This document shows positions 61,697 through 64,000 of a stretch of DNA of 64,000 nt, one piece after another. This stretch comes from Ereboglobus sp. (GTDB lineage Bacteria > Verrucomicrobiota > Verrucomicrobiia > Opitutales > Opitutaceae), in NCBI GenBank assembly GCA_029974595.1, contig JARKRC010000069.1:62001-126000 (forward strand). The letters run 5' to 3'. Under the pieces are notes generated by a model. It was given only the letters and a program-made list of their open reading frames with translations, searched no databases and was not told the origin of the DNA. The position numbers were made by a program, and so were the translations under genes. Position 1 is the stretch's first letter, and each line of letters opens with the position of its first letter.

Positions 61697-62740
61697 TTAC
61701 GGCGTGTCTTTCCGAGGAGCCGTGGTGTTGAAGTTTTTTTCGAAAGCGGTGGCGGCGGCGAGCATTTCTTCGAAATCGGGTGTTTCGCCGAAAAACATCG
61801 GTCCCAACATTGCCTGATAGTCGGCGCGCCAACCGGCAACTTGCTCAACTGGCGGCACGAGACGAAAAGTTCCCGGTTTGTACGTGCTGTAATCGACCCA
61901 CGAGTAGCGGAAAAAGAGTTCCCGATGTTCGGCCACTCTTTGGAAAAGCGCGGTTTGTTGCAGGGCACGCTCGCCGACGCCGGAGCGCAGCAGGCACCAG
62001 AGATCGTAATAATGACGGGCCATGCGAATTTTTCGCGGTTTGTCGGCAGGACGAAATGTTTCCTCGTGAAGCAGGCAAGCTTTCTCCCAAAGCGTGCGTT
62101 CGGCACTGAGCACGCGGACGGGAAAGGGTTTCGCGTCGTCGAGAGCAGGGAAGTGCTCGATAACGTATGGCTGGATAAGTTTGTCCTCATGCGGCCAATC
62201 ATTGGAACGCGCGCCGAGTTCGATTTTCACGACGGGGCGCACGTAGCCGGCAGCATCGGCTGGAAATACGGTCGGATAGTGGAACAAGAGGCATTGGCCA
62301 TCCGGCATGTCGGGATCGACTTCGAGGAGCCAGTCGGTTTTACCGAGCGTCGTTTCCAAGTGCGACGCGAGGGCGGGTTGCAACGTGCCTTGCACCCATT
62401 TGCGGCACGCGTCCATAAGCCCTTCAAGACGCAGACGGCGTTGTTTGTTGCTCGCAGCTTTGTCCGGAGCGGCATCGCCGCTGAATCCGAGGACTTCCTT
62501 GTCCACGATGAGGTCGATGTCTTCCGAAAAACGCTCGATGAGTTTCCATGCTTTCGAGAGGGATGTGCCGCCTTTGAAAGTGAGATGGCTGCCGATTTCA
62601 GGCATGCTGAAAAGCTCGCGAAGCGTCCAGCATACCCAAAAATCTTTTTCGACACTGACTGCCTGCAATCCCATCGCGGCATCGACTTGTTGGAATGCGT
62701 TGAGCCTGCGGGCTGCGGAGAGTTTTATGAATGTATCCAT
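61697..62740 (-). CDS. AbiEii/AbiGii-family nucleotidyltransferase toxin
   Basis: The protein has 347 residues from ATG 62738-62740, eight bases after the antitoxin stop codon; a longer start would overlap the antitoxin gene. The nucleotidyltransferase core has 'LTFKGGTSLSKAWKLI' (GGTS at 57-60) and 'FSEDIDLIVD' with D74/D76. It also has 'VKIELGARSNDWPHEDK' and 'RTLWEKACLLHEETFR' further on, all typical of the AbiEii toxin family. Known members stop growth during phage infection by modifying a cellular target, with NTP as donor. It is paired with the AbiEi-like gene upstream, the usual order. Confidence 0.92.
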   Translation of the reverse strand: MDTFIKLSAARRLNAFQQVDAAMGLQAVSVEKDFWVCWTLRELFSMPEIGSHLTFKGGTSLSKAWKLIERFSEDIDLIVDKEVLGFSGDAAPDKAASNKQRRLRLEGLMDACRKWVQGTLQPALASHLETTLGKTDWLLEVDPDMPDGQCLLFHYPTVFPADAAGYVRPVVKIELGARSNDWPHEDKLIQPYVIEHFPALDDAKPFPVRVLSAERTLWEKACLLHEETFRPADKPRKIRMARHYYDLWCLLRSGVGERALQQTALFQRVAEHRELFFRYSWVDYSTYKPGTFRLVPPVEQVAGWRADYQAMLGPMFFGETPDFEEMLAAATAFEKNFNTTAPRKDTP

Positions 62741-62748
62741 GAAAGTGG

Positions 62749-63366
62749 TCAGGAGCCGGAGTTGAGCAGCGTTTGCAGCAAATCCGCAATCCATGCTGGA
62801 GCGTAGGCGAGGTCTTTTCGGATGGCGGCGTGGTTTGCCTTGGCCAGGTAACGGCGAAGCGCAGCGCGCACGCGGTCGTCCACTTGGTCCTGCCCTATGT
62901 AGCGAAGCGCTTGAATCACCGTGCCGCTTTCGCGGCCGGCGGTGGCCATATTGCGCGGCGTGGTGCGTTGAAGTCGGATTTCGCGGCGACCGATTTTGAC
63001 CTTGCGAGTGGGGCCGTCTGTCAGGAATGCGATGCGTGATGGCACTTGTTCGGAAAGGCCGAGGATATTGGCGGCATAGGCGCCCGTGGGCTGAAGGCGA
63101 ATGGCGTCGCGCACGACCAACGCACGTGCAATCGCGTCGGCAGATGGTGACACCAAGCCGAGCGCAGGGTCTTGTACGGGATAGTCGTAAAGGCCGCGCG
63201 CAAGCTGGCGAATAGAGCCGTCCACCTTGAATCGCCGGAGCGCCGAATCAATCGCAGCTGAGTGTCCGATCCCTTGAAAATGTTTTGGAGTAAACACCCA
63301 CCCCCTACCGTGGCCATATATTAAGCTACGGACTTTGCCATCAATTGATTGTGCGATTTTTTTCAT
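62749..63366 (-). CDS. AbiEi-type antitoxin / DUF6088 transcription regulator
   Basis: ATG 63364-63366 ('MKKIAQSIDGKVRSLIYGHG') gives 205 residues and leaves a dyad operator just upstream. A longer frame from 63450 would bury that dyad in coding sequence, so the shorter start is preferred. The N-terminus is a winged-helix domain ('WVFTPKHFQGIGHSAAIDSA', 'LRRFKVDGSIRQLARGLYDY'). The C-terminal part ('TDGPTRKVKIGRREIRLQRT') is the antitoxin domain. AbiEi proteins repress their own operon by binding inverted repeats and neutralise the toxin's effect. It is separated from the toxin gene by eight bases. Confidence 0.88.
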   Translation of the reverse strand: MKKIAQSIDGKVRSLIYGHGRGWVFTPKHFQGIGHSAAIDSALRRFKVDGSIRQLARGLYDYPVQDPALGLVSPSADAIARALVVRDAIRLQPTGAYAANILGLSEQVPSRIAFLTDGPTRKVKIGRREIRLQRTTPRNMATAGRESGTVIQALRYIGQDQVDDRVRAALRRYLAKANHAAIRKDLAYAPAWIADLLQTLLNSGS

Positions 63367-63373
63367 TATTTTC

Positions 63374-63403
63374 TGACGGGAAAAATGATGTATTTTTCCG
63401 TCA
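63374..63403. promoter_or_regulatory. Dyad operator of the AbiE-type operon
   Basis: TGACGGGAAAAAT (63374-63386) and ATTTTTCCGTCA (63392-63403) pair over 12 bp with one bulged G and a 5-base centre. It ends 8 bp upstream of the antitoxin ATG, where a self-repressing antitoxin would be expected to bind. No other inverted repeat of this quality lies between here and the divergent gene at 63550. Confidence 0.65.
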
Positions 63404-63549
63404 ACGCAAGACGCATTTATGGCATCTTCGATTTCGTTAATCGGCCACAATGGGAAAAGAGCATCCGAGCCTCCCTGTAGCCTAGCTGAATCGCCAATAT
63501 CGTCAAAAAGACATGCTCACTTGCCACAACGTCCATCAACAATGCAATA

Positions 63550-64000
63550 ATGAGCACCGTGAGCACGATTACCATAACACGTGAGCAGCTTTACGAACGA
63601 GTATGGTCGGAACCGGCTACCAAGGTGGCTTTGGCATTCGGTCTTTCGAGTGTGGCAGTCAAAAAAATGTGTCGGCGAATGAACGTCCCAACTCCCTCTC
63701 GCGGATATTGGGCACGCTTGGCCGCCGGTCAAAAAGTGTCCAAAGTTCTCTTGCCAGAAAAAGGCAAAGATTCCGCTGCCATGGAATCCAAGCAAATCGA
63801 CGCCGAGGCGAACACACAGCGGCGTGAAGCGCTTCAAAAGGGGTTGCCTCCGCCAATATCGATATCATCCGGAAACAATCGTTTGGAGTTGCCCGCTACG
63901 TTGCAAATTAGCCGCCTGCACCCACGCTCTTGCGCCTTTCATGACAGGCTCATGATAGGCAAAGCGGAACAGAATGGGATTGTCCGTTTGAACTCGTCCG
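63550..64000 (+). CDS. Conserved hypothetical protein with N-terminal HTH, partial at right edge
   Basis: ATG 63550 opens a frame that runs to the window end without a stop (150 codons visible). The N-terminus 'TITREQLYERVWSEPATKVA' followed by 'FGLSSVAVKKMCRRMNVPTP' and 'SRGYWARLAAGQKV' is a well-conserved opening found in many proteobacterial and verrucomicrobial mobile-element proteins. It looks like a helix-turn-helix that could bind DNA. The visible remainder is low in motifs. It is divergent from the AbiE-type operon. Confidence 0.85.
   Translation, partial: MSTVSTITITREQLYERVWSEPATKVALAFGLSSVAVKKMCRRMNVPTPSRGYWARLAAGQKVSKVLLPEKGKDSAAMESKQIDAEANTQRREALQKGLPPPISISSGNNRLELPATLQISRLHPRSCAFHDRLMIGKAEQNGIVRLNSS

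Noticed and set aside
1-64000. CRISPR arrays, rRNA or tRNA genes, insertion sequence transposases
   Set aside because: No regularly spaced short repeats, no RNA gene cores and no transposase motifs were found in either strand.

Overview
The window looks like chromosome (or a large replicon) of a Gram-negative, plant-polysaccharide-degrading member of Verrucomicrobiota, most likely Opitutaceae. The reasons are the TonB-dependent receptors with the 'LSPF.V...GY.A..TLAG.R' N-terminus and no SusD partner, surface proteins built from autotransporter-type repeats plus putative-Ig and NHL modules, PL11/GH106/GH2 enzymes, and a Reg_prop/Y_Y_Y sensor kinase. The taxonomic call is an inference from protein families; no rRNA or tRNA gene is present in the window.

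Region 1 (1 to about 39,640) is a polysaccharide utilisation locus whose enzymes fit rhamnogalacturonan-I (pectin backbone). It holds two PL11 rhamnogalacturonan lyases (one a 2115-residue surface mosaic), a GH106 alpha-L-rhamnosidase, three GH2 enzymes (one cut by the window edge), two TonB-dependent receptors, an autotransporter, and a sensor kinase/response regulator pair. One receptor is the C-terminal third of a single 3044-codon reading frame that begins with a surface-protein mosaic. A dyad, TCACCA-N4-TGGTGA, recurs six times and only in front of genes of this locus; it is a candidate operator for the encoded LuxR-type response regulator.

Region 2 (about 39,700 to 49,060) is a conjugative or mobilisable element backbone. 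It carries an N-6 methylase-like protein, a membrane protein, a minus-strand operon (MobF relaxase, small protein, VirD4/TraD-type coupling protein, stand-alone ClpB-like AAA+), and two small phage/plasmid-type proteins. Three of the plus-strand genes are preceded by the same structured leader of about 180 nt, whose stems differ in sequence but keep pairing.

Region 3 (about 49,100 to 64,000) is an accessory, AT-richer, defence-like cargo. It has an AlbA_2/Schlafen-type protein, an 830-residue protein with a zinc ribbon and a nuclease-like C-terminus, a DUF2513 protein, a gene fragment, and a tight five-gene operon: SIS-HAD fusion, phosphoribosyltransferase-like protein, ORC/CDC6-like ATPase, unknown protein, PfkB kinase. 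Two further copies of the leader hairpin lie at 50,327 and 61,486, on either side of the cargo from 50.6 to 61.5 kb. An AbiEi/AbiEii-type toxin-antitoxin pair with its own dyad operator follows, and a truncated conserved gene runs off the right edge. No integrase, att site or recognisable oriT was found, so the element's ends are not defined.
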